This document shows positions 29,420 through 38,725 of a DNA stretch of 64,000 nt, one piece after another. The stretch is taken from NCBI RefSeq assembly GCF_900457465.1, contig NZ_UAUU01000008.1:558001-622000 (forward strand), given 5' to 3'. The stretch comes from Sphingobacterium multivorum. Its GTDB lineage: Bacteria > Bacteroidota > Bacteroidia > Sphingobacteriales > Sphingobacteriaceae. A program made the translations under genes and the position numbers. How positions within the stretch are numbered: position 1 is the stretch's first letter; each line of letters opens with the position of its first letter. The notes under the pieces are model-generated. The model was not told the origin of the DNA, made no database searches, and saw nothing but the letters and a program-made list of their open reading frames with translations.

Positions 29420-29764
29420 TGGACTAAGAAAAAAATCAATAAACCAAAAAAGGAGCCCGAAAGCTCGTTTTTTTTGTTTGAACGTAGCAGCAACCTTTAA
29501 GAGCGGTAGAGTTACTATCTGCCCAACCTACTCTTATCAAAGTTTCATCCAATCTATACTTTGCCTTATTGACAGGCTATCCGATCTTCTGGGATACGAA
29601 AATTTAAGAACACTTTTAGAATTAAAACAAACGATTAGTCGATTGGAAAAGTTCCTATATGAAATGGTGAATATTGCCCGTCCAGATGGATATGCAAAAG
29701 TTACAGCTGAATTTTCTCCAAAGTTTATACGACAAACGATGTTTAAACCCAAAAATCGATTATA
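29420..29764. other. Interval between phytochrome and catalase genes
   Basis: Contains the phytochrome terminator and one doubtful ORF (29478-29765). I saw no clear promoter for the catalase gene. Confidence 0.5.
29446..29476 (+). terminator. Terminator of the phytochrome gene
   Basis: A GAGC / GCTC core flanked by an A-run and a matching run of eight T, forming an extended A/T-flanked hairpin. Confidence 0.75.
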
Positions 29765-29765
29765 A
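29478..29765 (+). CDS. Doubtful ORF directly before the catalase gene
   Basis: Up to 95 codons from a TTG; no good ATG start. The C-terminal part (LLELKQTISRLEKFLYEMV, then RPDGYAKVTAEFSPKF) looks protein-like, and its TAA overlaps the catalase ATG by one base (TAATG), a common coupling arrangement. The true start may be lost to an indel. No family recognised. Confidence 0.3.
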   Translation: MNVAATFKSGRVTICPTYSYQSFIQSILCLIDRLSDLLGYENLRTLLELKQTISRLEKFLYEMVNIARPDGYAKVTAEFSPKFIRQTMFKPKNRL

Positions 29766-31967
29766 TGAAAAAAAAAGAATTGAAGACTGAACAAGTTGAT
29801 CCAGTGGAAAATAAAAAGGTCAACGCCCTAAGACCACATACGGCGGACGCCACAGGACAGCAAATGACCACTGATCAGGGAGTCAAGATCAATGATGACC
29901 AAAATTCGCTGCGTGCTGGAGATCGGGGCGCTACGCTTTTGGAAGATTTTATTCTCCGAGAAAAGATCACACATTTTGACCACGAGCGCATTCCCGAACG
30001 TGTTGTACACGCAAGAGGTTCGGGCGCGCATGGCGTATTCAAACTATACAAGCCTTTAGCTGAATGGACAAAAGCGGGTTTTCTTAATGATATCGAAACT
30101 GGAACCCCAGTGTTTGTGCGTTTCTCTACGGTTGCTGGTTCGAGGGGGTCGACGGATCTTGCCCGCGACGTTCGTGGTTTTGCCGTCAAATTTTATACAC
30201 AAGAAGGTAATTTTGATCTGGTGGGTAATAATATGCCTGTATTCTTTATTCAGGATGCAATGAAGTTCCCCGATCTTGTTCACGCTGTCAAGCCCGAACC
30301 CGACAATGAAATTCCACAGGCGGCTTCTGCCCATGATACATTTTGGGACTTCATTTCTTTAATGCCTGAGTCGACACACATGATCATGTGGCTGATGAGT
30401 GATCGAGCAATACCGCGCAGCTACCGCATGATGGAGGGATTTGGTGTTCATACTTTTCGGTTGATCAATGCCAATGGCGAATCGCACTTTGTTAAGTTTC
30501 ATTGGAAACCACTGCTTGGAGTTCATTCAGTCGCATGGGATGAAGCTCAAAATATATCCGGTAAAGACCCCGATTTTCATCGAAGGGATCTCTGGGACGC
30601 CATTGAAAGCGGTGCCTTTCCGGAATGGGAACTCGGCATACAGGTCATTCCCGAATCTGATGAATTTAAGTATGACTTCGACCTGCTAGATTCAACGAAG
30701 ATTGTTCCTGAGGAGCTGGTGCCTGTTCAGCCTATTGGAAAAATGACTCTAAATCGCAATCCCGATAATTTCTTTGCCGAAACGGAACAGGTTGCCTTTC
30801 ATATTGGCAATATTGTACCTGGAATTGATTTTACAAATGATCCGTTGTTGCAAGGACGATTGTTCTCTTACACAGATACCCAACTTATTCGTTTAGGTGG
30901 ACCTAATTTTCATGAAATTCCGATTAATAGGCCCATCTGTCCTTCGCACAACAACCAGCGTGATGGATTTATGCGGCAAAGGATTGATCGGGGTAAAACG
31001 AGTTACGGACCAAATTCATTGGGGAATAATGATCCTGCGCAGGTAGGCGAGGCAGATGGTGGTTTTAAAAGTTATCAAGAGCGTATTGATGCCAGAAAAG
31101 TGCGGGCTAGGAGCGATAGTTTCCGCGACCATTTTAGTCAAGCAAGGCTGTTTTATAATAGTCAGTCTGAGCCGGAAAAAAATCATCTTGTAGATGCGTT
31201 CAGTTTTGAGCTGGGTAAAGTGAAGGCCGTTTCGGTAAGGCAACGCATGATCGGTATACTGTCGCTGGTCGATCAGGGGCTGGCAGCTGAAGTTGCGTTT
31301 GCCTTGGGGCTGCAGGTGCAAGAAGAAGTTGAAAAGCCGATTAATAAGAGCCTCCCAGCCGATGCTGATCCTTCCGATTATGAACCTATTCAAGTTAAGG
31401 AAAAATTAAAAAAATCGGCGGCCTTAAGTATGCAAAATACGATAAAAGATACGATAAAGAGTCGAAAGATTGCCGTGCTTGCTGCTGATGGAGTAGACAC
31501 GAAATCATTTCAGGCCGTGGTAGATACGATCCGGGCTCAAGGTGGAATTGTCCACGTTATTGCACCTAAGCTCGGGGAGGTTACGGGCACGGACAAAAAG
31601 AAGATCCCTGTGGAAGAAAGCTTTCTAACTGGAGCATCGGTGCTGTATGATGCCATATATATACCCGGAGGAAAGGATAGCGTAGCTACACTGCAGTCCA
31701 ATGCCGATGCTGTCCATTTTCTAAATGAAGCATTTAAACACTGTAAAAGCAATTGCAGCAGATGTCGAGGCAAGTCCAGTTTTGGAAGCGACCTATTTTT
31801 TTAGCAAGGTATACCAAGAGTTTTCAGCGGAGACTGTACTTGATGACGGAATCATAGTTGATCAGGATCCGAAGTCCTTAGTGGATAAATTCATTAAAGC
31901 AATTGCCCAACACCGGTTTTTGGGAGCGGGAAAAATCGCGCAAAGTGCCTGCGTAGTATCTAAATAA
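29765..31967 (+). CDS. katE: Large-subunit catalase HPII, frameshifted near the end
   Basis: Clade-2 catalase: the catalytic His82 lies in VVHARGSGAHG; FVRFSTVAGSRGS, DLVGNNMPVFFIQD and the haem-ligand region RLFSYTDTQLIRLG are all present. From about residue 540 a DJ-1/GATase-like C-terminal domain follows (KIAVLAADGVD, DAIYIPGGKDS). The frame breaks at A4 31745-31748 (one A too many), splitting EAFKHCK from AIAADVEASPVLEATYF. Corrected length is 733 aa, typical for HPII. It destroys hydrogen peroxide in stationary phase or under stress. The convergent ankyrin gene recalls known catalase-ankyrin pairs. Confidence 0.93.
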
Positions 31968-31979
31968 TATCCAATGTAG

Positions 31980-32020
31980 AAATATGCCCCAAAAAGTTTT
32001 ATACTATTTGGGGCATATTT
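31980..32020. terminator. Bidirectional terminator between catalase and ankyrin genes
   Basis: A 14-bp perfect stem (AAATATGCCCCAAA / TTTGGGGCATATTT) lies between convergent genes. Confidence 0.8.
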
Positions 32021-32045
32021 ATGGACCATCCTATTTAAATAAATA

Positions 32046-32519
32046 CTAATGCTGTAGCAGTGTGAGGGCGGTATCATTTCCCTGTTGCGCGGCGAGGTCT
32101 AACACCGACAAGCCACGGGTATCGAGTAGCCTGGTATTTGCACCATTGTCAAGTAAAAGCTTAAGTACCTCATTTCTACCAAACATGGCTGCAAACATCA
32201 GCGCGGTGCCACCGTTCCCATGTTGCAGGTTTAAATTTGCGCCATAACCGATTAATAATTTGGCAATATCATGATAACCTTTAAAAGCAACACCCATCAG
32301 GGCTGTGTTTCCACCGTTATCCTGTGCATTTACATCGGCACCAGCTTCCAATAGTAATTGGGCTGCAGCCAGCTTATTGTTATAACAGGCAATGATCAAT
32401 GGGGTATAGCCTTTGTCGTCTCGTGTATTTACATCGGTATTCTGATTGATCAATTCACGTAAGACTTCGAGATTGCCCAGTCGGGCAGCATGAATCATGA
32501 TTTCTGAGTTTTGTGTCAT
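32046..32519 (-). CDS. Ankyrin-repeat protein
   Basis: 157 aa built of about four ankyrin repeats: DDKGYTPLIIACYNN, DNGGNTALMGVAFKG, GNGGTALMFAAMFGR and DTRGLSVLDLAAQQG. No signal peptide, so cytosolic. Ankyrin repeats bind other proteins. In Pseudomonas an ankyrin protein (AnkB) is needed for full KatB catalase activity, and this gene lies beside katE, though convergent. A role as catalase helper is an inference from that precedent. Confidence 0.88.
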   Translation of the reverse strand: MTQNSEIMIHAARLGNLEVLRELINQNTDVNTRDDKGYTPLIIACYNNKLAAAQLLLEAGADVNAQDNGGNTALMGVAFKGYHDIAKLLIGYGANLNLQHGNGGTALMFAAMFGRNEVLKLLLDNGANTRLLDTRGLSVLDLAAQQGNDTALTLLQH

Positions 32520-32821
32520 AGTGGTTCAGTTTATATCGTAAAAAGCGTTAAATGGGATCGGCAAAAATGCTTCCTGGCGTTCCTTTTTAATTTGAACAAA
32601 ACTGGAAACCGAAACGTTTGCGCTCATTCGATGTTTTGAAAAGCTTAATTAAAATGTCAAGGTATTATTCTTACCTCAGTTACAAATGAAGAACATAGAC
32701 TTAGCGACAATATCACACTATTCTTTTTGCCATGGAATCAATAGCGAGTTTGTAAATCTTCAAAACAAACGAAGCCGAACGTAATTTATGTTTCGGCTTT
32801 GTTTCATCTTTTGAGTTCAGT

Positions 32822-32975
32822 TTAAGCAGCACCACGAATGACACGTAATAAAACGACAATAATGGCAATGACCAATAACACGTGGATGATATTCCCCGTA
32901 GCATAACCTCCAAAAAAACTTATCGCCCAAATGATGACCAATATAACGGCGATGATGTAGCAATAGATTTCCCAT
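32822..32975 (-). CDS. Lmo0937-type small membrane protein, frameshift near start
   Basis: After removing a surplus base at 32960 the gene reads MGNLL-YIIAVILVIIWAIS..., then a GGYATGNIIHVLLVIAIIVVLLR segment and RGAA, 50 aa. Size, two hydrophobic helices and the IIHVLLVIAII core match the Lmo0937 family of small membrane proteins, which is stress-related but has no known mechanism. As given, the frame opens only from an unrelated upstream start at 33067, which I reject. It is divergent from the second ECF sigma gene. Confidence 0.75.
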
Positions 32976-33112
32976 AATTTGATTTTTTTATTAGAACAGC
33001 ATTCCAAGAGTGATAGTTTGCTTTTATATCGTATTTCGATCAATTGCGTGTTCAGTTTTTTCAACAACTGTATACAATGTTCATCTGAGTATAAATTGCT
33101 AAAACGCAGAAT

Positions 33113-33125
33113 AAACGTATTTCTA
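33113..33125 (+). repeat. 13-base repeat AAACGTATTTCTA, copy 1
   Basis: Identical to 33249-33261. An 11-base core (AACGTATTTCT) recurs at 34220-34230, just before the baeRF3-type gene. A candidate ECF promoter element or operator. Confidence 0.4.
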
Positions 33126-33248
33126 ACATTTCAGCAGTAAATAAATACCTTATTATCTTTTTTTATTAGTTGCTTATTTTTTGATCATTATTTAAAATAA
33201 ATGTCAAAAAGCTATTAAACTTTGCTTAATTAGCTTTATAAAATAGGA

Positions 33249-33261
33249 AAACGTATTTCTA
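33249..33261 (+). repeat. 13-base repeat AAACGTATTTCTA, copy 2
   Basis: See copy 1. It lies 123 bases before the sigma-factor start. Confidence 0.4.
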
Positions 33262-33383
33262 CCCTCAACGCTGCTATTTATTTTTTGGCACAAATGGAGC
33301 TTCAAATCTAGCATCCTTCTTGTTACCTCTGTTCATGTAAAACCATTTTAAACAATCAGTTGAAAAAAGAAAGAGGATAAGTT

Positions 33384-33884
33384 ATGAACAACTACAATTT
33401 AAATGTACTCATCAACGAAAAAAGAAGTTTGCTTAATCATTTTGCTGCTAAATTTACAGCTGATCCGGATGAAAAGGAAGATTTGATCCAAGAAACCTGG
33501 ATAAGGGCATTGAAGTCCATAGACAACTTTGTGCAGCATCCGAAGTTAATGAGCTGGCTATATGTGATTATGAAGCATACGTATATTAATAAGTATAGAA
33601 AAGCCAAGCGGGTGACGGAAATTCAGGATAATTATATTGCCTTAGAAAGTACCAATACGTCTGAACTTAACAAAGGGATCAATAAATTTATGGCCGAAGA
33701 CATCGAAAAAGCGATGACCAGTCTTACGCCCGAAAATTATGAAATTTTCCGTTTATTTTTAGATGGTTATAAATACCATGAAATCGCTTCCTATTTTAAT
33801 ATGCCAGAAGGCACTATAAAGACCAGAATTCACATGGTACGTAAAAAGCTGCAAAAACAGCTCAAAGTTTACCGCTTAAATTAA
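33384..33884 (+). CDS. ECF-type RNA polymerase sigma factor
   Basis: 166 aa. Region 2: DLIQETWIRALKSIDNF and HPKLMSWLYVIMKHTYINKYRK; region 4: LTPENYEIFRLFLDGYKYHEIA and MPEGTIKTRIHMVRKKLQKQL. A close paralog of the sigma factor at 16237, and likewise without an adjacent anti-sigma gene. The divergent Lmo0937-type gene and the downstream baeRF3-type gene, each near a copy of the AACGTATTTCT motif, are candidate targets (inference). Confidence 0.92.
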   Translation: MNNYNLNVLINEKRSLLNHFAAKFTADPDEKEDLIQETWIRALKSIDNFVQHPKLMSWLYVIMKHTYINKYRKAKRVTEIQDNYIALESTNTSELNKGINKFMAEDIEKAMTSLTPENYEIFRLFLDGYKYHEIASYFNMPEGTIKTRIHMVRKKLQKQLKVYRLN

Positions 33885-34238
33885 CTGTTTCGACAACTAT
33901 AAATAAAAGCTAGGCTTCAATTGTCTAGCTTTTATTCCTCGAAAGAGGACATTTTCCTTTGCAATAAACGCTGTGGTAAAGTCAATCAAAATCAACCTTC
34001 AATGGCAGTTTTATCGTATCTACAGGAGTGTTGGAGATCGACGCAACCTGTCACTCCGCGATAAAAATATTTTTCATATAGATGCTTTTTTACCTAGCAT
34101 AACTGTCAAGGGGATGTATTGTTTTTTGAAGATAAGTTCTCGGAAACTGTTTCACTTCAATTTTATCCAAACAAGAAGCTTCCTGCAATTGTTGTTACAT
34201 ATAACTGTATTTACTTCTTAACGTATTTCTTTATGGTA
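33885..34238. other. Interval after the sigma gene
   Basis: Holds the sigma-gene terminator and, near its end, AACGTATTTCT at 34220-34230. ORFs drawn across it do not look like protein. Confidence 0.5.
33905..33936 (+). terminator. Terminator of the second ECF sigma gene
   Basis: A 9-bp stem (AAAAGCTAG / CTAGCTTTT) with an 11-base loop, ending in TTTTATT. Confidence 0.7.
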
Positions 34239-35318
34239 ATGTTCGAAAAACAACTTTTGCAAACCCTTATTCGGGTTCAGGATGAATTATGTGTCACCAT
34301 TTCTGTCAATACCCATCGCACACATCCTGATAATCTCAGTGACCGCATAAAAATCAAAAATTTTAAAAGAGAAGCGATTGATAGGTTGTTGGATAAACAT
34401 GATCAGAAAGATGTTGTTGGTCTGATTGAAAAATTGGAAAAAATAGAGCAGGAGCTCGATATCAATTATAATCTTGAAAGTCTACATATTTTCGTTTCTG
34501 ATACCATCAGTGAAGTTTTCAAGTCCTCTTGGGAGACAAACCAAGAAGGAGTCCATATCAGCAATACATTTGCAGTACGCCCGTTGGTGAAGGAGATTGG
34601 CCGTCAAACCAGTTATCTTGTGATGCTCCTTTCGCAAAGCGGTGTCCACCTTTTTCGAGCCATCAACGGTCGCATTGTTGAGGATATCAGTAGCGAAGAG
34701 TTCCCGATTCCCGAAAATCAATTCCATAATACATTTCCGGATAAGAGTAGTGATGTCAAACATCTTGATGATCTTCTCAGGGAATATCTTAATCGGGTTG
34801 ATAAAGCCCTTTTACGATTTATTGGTGAGGAGAGGATTGTCACGCTCGTTTTCTGTACAGAAGATAACTATAGTAAGCTCTTACAGGTTGCAGATCGCCC
34901 CTCGGTCTATTATGGATACCTGCCTATTGATTATAACAACATTGAAACACATCAGTTGGAGAGCCGTGCCTGGAATTTTATGAAACAGGAGCTTGTACGA
35001 AAAAATGAGGACTACTTTAAAGAATTGGAAACAGCTGTGGGCAAGGGCTTAGTGATCACTGATCTTCAAGAAATCTATCGCGCCTGTCAGGATGGCCGCG
35101 GGGATATCTTGGTGGTGCAAGAAAGCTTCCATCAAGCCGTAAAGATTCTTTCGGATCGGGATATAGCGATAGTAGAAAGCCCTATAGGATTGGACACGAT
35201 CGACGACATCAGTAGTTTATTGGCCTTGTTGATCGACGAAAGGGGAGGACAGACCGTATATGTTCCTCAGATACCGAATGAGGAATTACAACCTATTGCC
35301 CTGAAGACTCGGTACTAG
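34239..35318 (+). CDS. baeRF3-type (archaeo-eukaryotic release-factor-like) protein
   Basis: About 359 aa from the ATG at 34239 (MFEKQLLQTLIRVQDELCVTI); the in-frame extension upstream to 34119 looks non-coding. The start, VTISVNTHRTHPDN, QTSYLVMLLSQSGVHLFRAINGR, the central domain (VDKALLRF) and the C-terminal GGQTVYVP fit the bacterial baeRF3 family, proteins related to eRF1/Pelota domains. They are proposed to act at ribosomes under stress, but no function is proven. A GGQ occurs here within ERGGQTVYV near the end, not in the eRF1 position, so peptide release should not be assumed. Confidence 0.65.
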   Translation: MFEKQLLQTLIRVQDELCVTISVNTHRTHPDNLSDRIKIKNFKREAIDRLLDKHDQKDVVGLIEKLEKIEQELDINYNLESLHIFVSDTISEVFKSSWETNQEGVHISNTFAVRPLVKEIGRQTSYLVMLLSQSGVHLFRAINGRIVEDISSEEFPIPENQFHNTFPDKSSDVKHLDDLLREYLNRVDKALLRFIGEERIVTLVFCTEDNYSKLLQVADRPSVYYGYLPIDYNNIETHQLESRAWNFMKQELVRKNEDYFKELETAVGKGLVITDLQEIYRACQDGRGDILVVQESFHQAVKILSDRDIAIVESPIGLDTIDDISSLLALLIDERGGQTVYVPQIPNEELQPIALKTRY

Positions 35319-35328
35319 TCTTATTAAG

Positions 35329-36175
35329 TTAATTATGCTTAGTGAATAACCATTTTTGGAGCTCGTCCGTTAGTAGAAACGGAATGACAATATTATTATG
35401 CTGTAAATTTTTAAAAGTTGTGAAATTGAGTTTACGATTTCCGTGCAGCTTTTTGTACAAAACTTCGCTTCCAATATAAGGGTTCTCTATATCTTTTCGA
35501 CCATGGATAAGCCAAATGTTTTTATGAACAAGTGCGTTGATATTAGATAGATCTGGTACAGCGGCGATAGAAATCATTGCTGCGAATTTTTCTGGGGCCA
35601 GGCTCATGAGGTTTTGTGCTGTTGACGCTCCCATAGAATAACCGACGAGATAAATTCGATTTTTATCGATATTTTTAAACTCGTCTTCAATATTTTCTAT
35701 CAATTCTAAAATTTGCCGCGCATCTCTTGAAGGTCTTGCCTCAAGTATACCATTCTTATCCAATTCGTAGATTGATGAACGCTTTTCAAACTGTGGGGGC
35801 AACAACGAAACAGTTGAACGTTGTATAAATATCTTCTCTAATCCAGGTTCTTGCCAAATGCTCTAATTGGTTTTCATTGTCGCTACCCATTCTAGATGAA
35901 TTATGAAATGTAATGACAACAGGATATTTTCTTTTTGAATTGAAATTTTTTGGTAAGAGAAGCCGGTAAGGTATTGTAACGAACTCATTGGTGAATATCC
36001 TTTTCTCATATTGATCCGTGCTTAACTGGCTTAATATTGTTCTAGTTTCAACAAATGTTGCACTATCTATTCGTCTATTATCGTATTTGTGTCTTTGTGC
36101 AAAACAAAAATTACATGTAATTAAATTTAATAGAATACCAAATTGTAGAAAAAAACTTGATCGTTTTTGTAGCAT
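35329..36175 (-). CDS. Secreted alpha/beta-hydrolase (esterase/peptidase-like), frameshifted
   Basis: A signal peptide ends CFAQ. The fold is alpha/beta-hydrolase: PYRLLLPKNFNSKRKYPVVITFHNSS gives the oxyanion region, GYSMGAS the nucleophile Ser, IWLIHGRKDIENPY the acid and LQHNNIV the likely His (LQH). The frame breaks at G5 35795-35799 (one base too many), splitting CFVVAP from QFEKRSSIYE. Corrected length is 281 aa. It resembles PHB-depolymerase or prolyl-oligopeptidase-like esterases of Bacteroidota; substrate unknown. It converges with the baeRF3-type gene, whose stop is 10 bases away. Confidence 0.83.
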
Positions 36176-36525
36176 AAGACCTTATTGGCTAGTGATTCGT
36201 GTATACTTATATATTAATTCCAATATAATTTAGATTGCGTAATCCAATGGTATTGATTACGGCATTAATATCGTGTTCTGTGCGTTGCAGCTTTTTGTCC
36301 ACAATAGCCGCAAAAATTGGTTTATATCGCACAATTGCAATTAATACATTTATTATTCATTGCTAGGTTAATTGTTTTTTTTGCAAATATAATTTTATTA
36401 TCGAGATATATCGCCTTACTTCGCTCTTTAATTTCATCGTACTGAATCGCTATTTCGACGAAAATTAGACACAAGCAATTATCTCCGCTCGGACGCTATT
36501 AAACTAGTTTTTTATATTTGAAGCG

Positions 36526-36758
36526 TAAATCAGTAATGACACTTACACTAAATGGTAGCGACGACGGGTTGAATCGCTCGAAAAGAATGTGAATTTTGAA
36601 TAGCTTTTATGGAAAATGAATTTTAGATGCATCATTTAGATAAGTTATTGAATGTACATTCTTTATGCTGAAAAAAAATATACCTATTTTATAAAGTAAT
36701 CGATCCATTTGATTATGTTGAAGCCTCTTGATTTACCAAAAATCAGAGGCTTTGTTTT
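36526..36758 (+). ncRNA. Possible small RNA (promoter box plus terminator, no ORF)
   Basis: Predicted start a few bases after TATATTTG (36513-36520), end at the hairpin AAGCCTCT...AGAGGCTT with a T-rich tail. The longest ORF inside is 18 codons (from 36536). A TTG box at the right distance is missing, so the promoter call is partial. No known RNA family recognised. Confidence 0.3.
36720..36758 (+). terminator. Terminator of an orphan + strand transcript
   Basis: Stem AAGCCTCT / AGAGGCTT extended by GATTT / AAATC with one bulged T, followed by TTGTTTTT. Confidence 0.65.
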
Positions 36759-36788
36759 TCGCCTCGCGTCAAAAACAATCTTGAAAAT

Positions 36789-36824
36789 AACAAGGCCATT
36801 TCTGTAGAACTGGCCTTGTTATTT
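36789..36824 (-). terminator. Terminator downstream of the 78-aa hypothetical gene
   Basis: A 10-bp stem (AACAAGGCCA / TGGCCTTGTT) with a 12-base loop. On the minus strand ATTTTC follows. It begins 28 bases after the small gene's stop. Confidence 0.6.
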
Positions 36825-36847
36825 ATATTGTTCAATCTAAATGGGTT

Positions 36848-37083
36848 TTAATCATTTCCATGATCCTCTGACGCATAGGAAAATTTAACTGATTTTTGCG
36901 GATAAGCTTCCATACTCTTGCGGCTTGTATTTTTGATAATGGTTTTGATACTAACGCGATCGCCCAATTTATAGTAAGTTTCTACGGTCTGATAATCCAG
37001 TAGGTAGGGACCACAAAAGTAATTCCCGTTGTCATCTTTTTCGATGATTCCCTGATAAAGCCTGTTCTTGTCTCTTTTGGCAT
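36848..37083 (-). CDS. Small hypothetical protein (78 aa), frameshift near start
   Basis: Visible only when one A is added to the run at 37075-37078. It then reads MPKRDKNRLYQGIIEKDDNG, NYFCGPYLLDYQTVETYYKL, GDRVSIKTIIKNTSR and ends ASEDHGND. The alternation of strands with YKLGDRVSIKTII suggests a small beta-barrel (OB-like) domain, but I recognise no family. A hairpin terminator right after the stop supports a real gene. Confidence 0.5.
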
Positions 37084-37670
37084 GTTAATTTAATTTGAAG
37101 AACAAAGGTAGCAAGAGTATTTGGAGAAAATGATATTAAAGATAAAATTAGGCACATTTTATTAAAATTCTGGAAAACACCTCCCAAGGGCCATTCTAAA
37201 TAGCGGATAGAAGACTGAGTGGATTTAATTGTTGGAACTACCAGAATCCGGGATGGCAAAAGCAGAATGTCAAACCATAGGACAAGTGCTTAAGTATGCC
37301 CGTGAGCATAATCTAATTTAAAAAACTAGCGATAGGGATGTTATTCCTTAATAGTGCTCACCAAGATAATGGCGGTTTTAGTTGTAGACTTTAGCTGACT
37401 TTGAAAATTGGCGTACATAATCAAATTAGGTTTAAACAAGTCTGAAACTAACCTCGCGGCGAAATAATCGTTATTAATTAATTGTTTAAATATTCTGGTG
37501 ATCCGTTGTGCAAAGATAGAAATCCTTGGGTATTTACTAAATAGTTGATCTATTTCTTCCCGAAACTGGAATGAAAACTGCACAAAGGATCCTTAGCGAT
37601 TGCTATGGATAAAAGCGCACCATTGTGCGCTTATTAGTAAAGATGATACAAGGAACGTAGGATCTTGTAA
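37084..37670. other. Gene-poor interval
   Basis: Contains one doubtful leftward ORF (37341-37583); the rest shows no gene, RNA or repeat that I can support. Confidence 0.45.
37341..37583 (-). CDS. Doubtful ORF, 80 codons
   Basis: Starts at GTG. REEIDQLFSKYPRISIFAQR and ARLVSDLFKPNLIMYANF look moderately protein-like, but there is no family, no clear ribosome site and no operon support. It may be a remnant or chance. Confidence 0.25.
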   Translation of the reverse strand: MQFSFQFREEIDQLFSKYPRISIFAQRITRIFKQLINNDYFAARLVSDLFKPNLIMYANFQSQLKSTTKTAIILVSTIKE

Positions 37671-38389
37671 TTAAAACCGGTAGCCTATGGATAATGCGGT
37701 GCGAATACCGGCAAACGGTCCGCTAGTGCTTAGTGTTACGCCATCGGCATTTACTTCTTTTTTGATTTTCATGAGATTACTATCAAATTCATCCAGTTGT
37801 CTCCTTACTTCGCGTTGTTCGTCTGCATTTAATGGAGTTTTCCCTTCGAACTTTCCATTGTTGAAGCCATAACCGGGACCGACAATGCGCCAGTCTAAAT
37901 AGATGTTTTGTCCAAGTTTCCATTGGTTACCGACAGCTACCCCACCGGTAAAAGCATCTAAGCTGCCCGATAGAGGTACTTCACGGTGATAATTTGATTC
38001 ATCGACGGTAATCTTTGTGTGTACACTGTAATTGGCGTATTTGACAAAGGGCGCGATATAGAATCCTTTTAACACTTCTTTATTCCCGAGGTAGAAACGT
38101 ACTTCGGGGTAATGGAAAAAGCGCCTAATTTAGCTTCACCCAAAATATTATTATCATCATCAAAAACAGATTCCCATAGGGATTTAAAGGGTAAGTTGGT
38201 TTTTGGACGATAACTTATCGTTCCATTGACCGATAGGTGCTCATTGAGCGATCTTTCATACTCCAATGCAATATTTCCGACAGATAGGGGCCAAAGATTT
38301 AGTTTGATAAGATTTGATTTTTCTTGTGCTTTTAATCCAGAGATAGTACATATCCCAAGAGTAAGCATCGTAAGGTAGCGCAATTTCAT
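37671..38389 (-). CDS. DUF3575-type outer-membrane beta-barrel protein, frameshifted
   Basis: A signal peptide ends SGLKAQ. LNLWPLSVGNIALEYERSLNEHLSVNG is typical of DUF3575, a small outer-membrane barrel family, and the chain ends SIGYRF with a terminal Phe. The frame breaks near 38105, where one base is missing, splitting FSITPE from VRFYLGNKEVLKGFYIAPFVKY. Corrected length is 239 aa. Function unknown; family members are often porin-like or adhesion-associated envelope proteins. Confidence 0.82.
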
Positions 38390-38681
38390 AGTAGTTTTTC
38401 CAAAATATAGGTAGCAAAGATATTGGAATATATTTTAGTTCGGAAGGAACAGGTGCGTTCTTCAATTTGTTTTTTAAACATTATATCTCCTAATGATTTA
38501 GAATTGATTTTTTAAAGAACGAAAGCCAGCTGGATTTTGTTCTTTAAATTCTTATTTTTAGAAGTCGTTCAAATTTTTATGCTTTCGAAGGCATATCTTC
38601 AGATGCTATGGAAAGTTAAGTTTTCAAGATAAAGGGAAACAGGCAATGGCACAAAATTTAGAACTAGAATATGTGTTTTGA

Positions 38682-38716
38682 AAAATATACTGAGGGAGGA
38701 CAGCTCCCTCAGTATG
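38682..38716 (-). terminator. Terminator of the GH30 gene
   Basis: A 12-bp perfect stem (ATACTGAGGGAG / CTCCCTCAGTAT) with a 5-base loop; TTTTTC follows on the minus strand. Confidence 0.8.
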
Positions 38717-38725
38717 ATGAACAAA

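Larger units (their letters stand above)
32976..33383. other. Divergent control region between Lmo0937-type and sigma genes
   Basis: About 400 AT-rich bases. AAACGTATTTCTA occurs twice in the same orientation (33113-33125 and 33249-33261). No other gene seen. Confidence 0.5.
36176..36847. other. 670-base stretch without a protein gene
   Basis: AT-rich. It holds a perfect TATATTTG box (36513-36520, + strand), followed by about 230 bases without a useful ORF and a good + strand terminator (36720-36758). This fits a small untranslated RNA. A second hairpin (36789-36824) ends the leftward small gene. Confidence 0.5.

Noticed and set aside
34119..34238. N-terminal extension of the baeRF3-type protein
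   Set aside because: Composition is Phe/Tyr-rich nonsense and the family begins at MFEKQ.
36536..36592. 18-codon ORF in the possible small RNA
   Set aside because: Too short, no ribosome site at the right distance from the predicted transcript start, no recognisable sequence.
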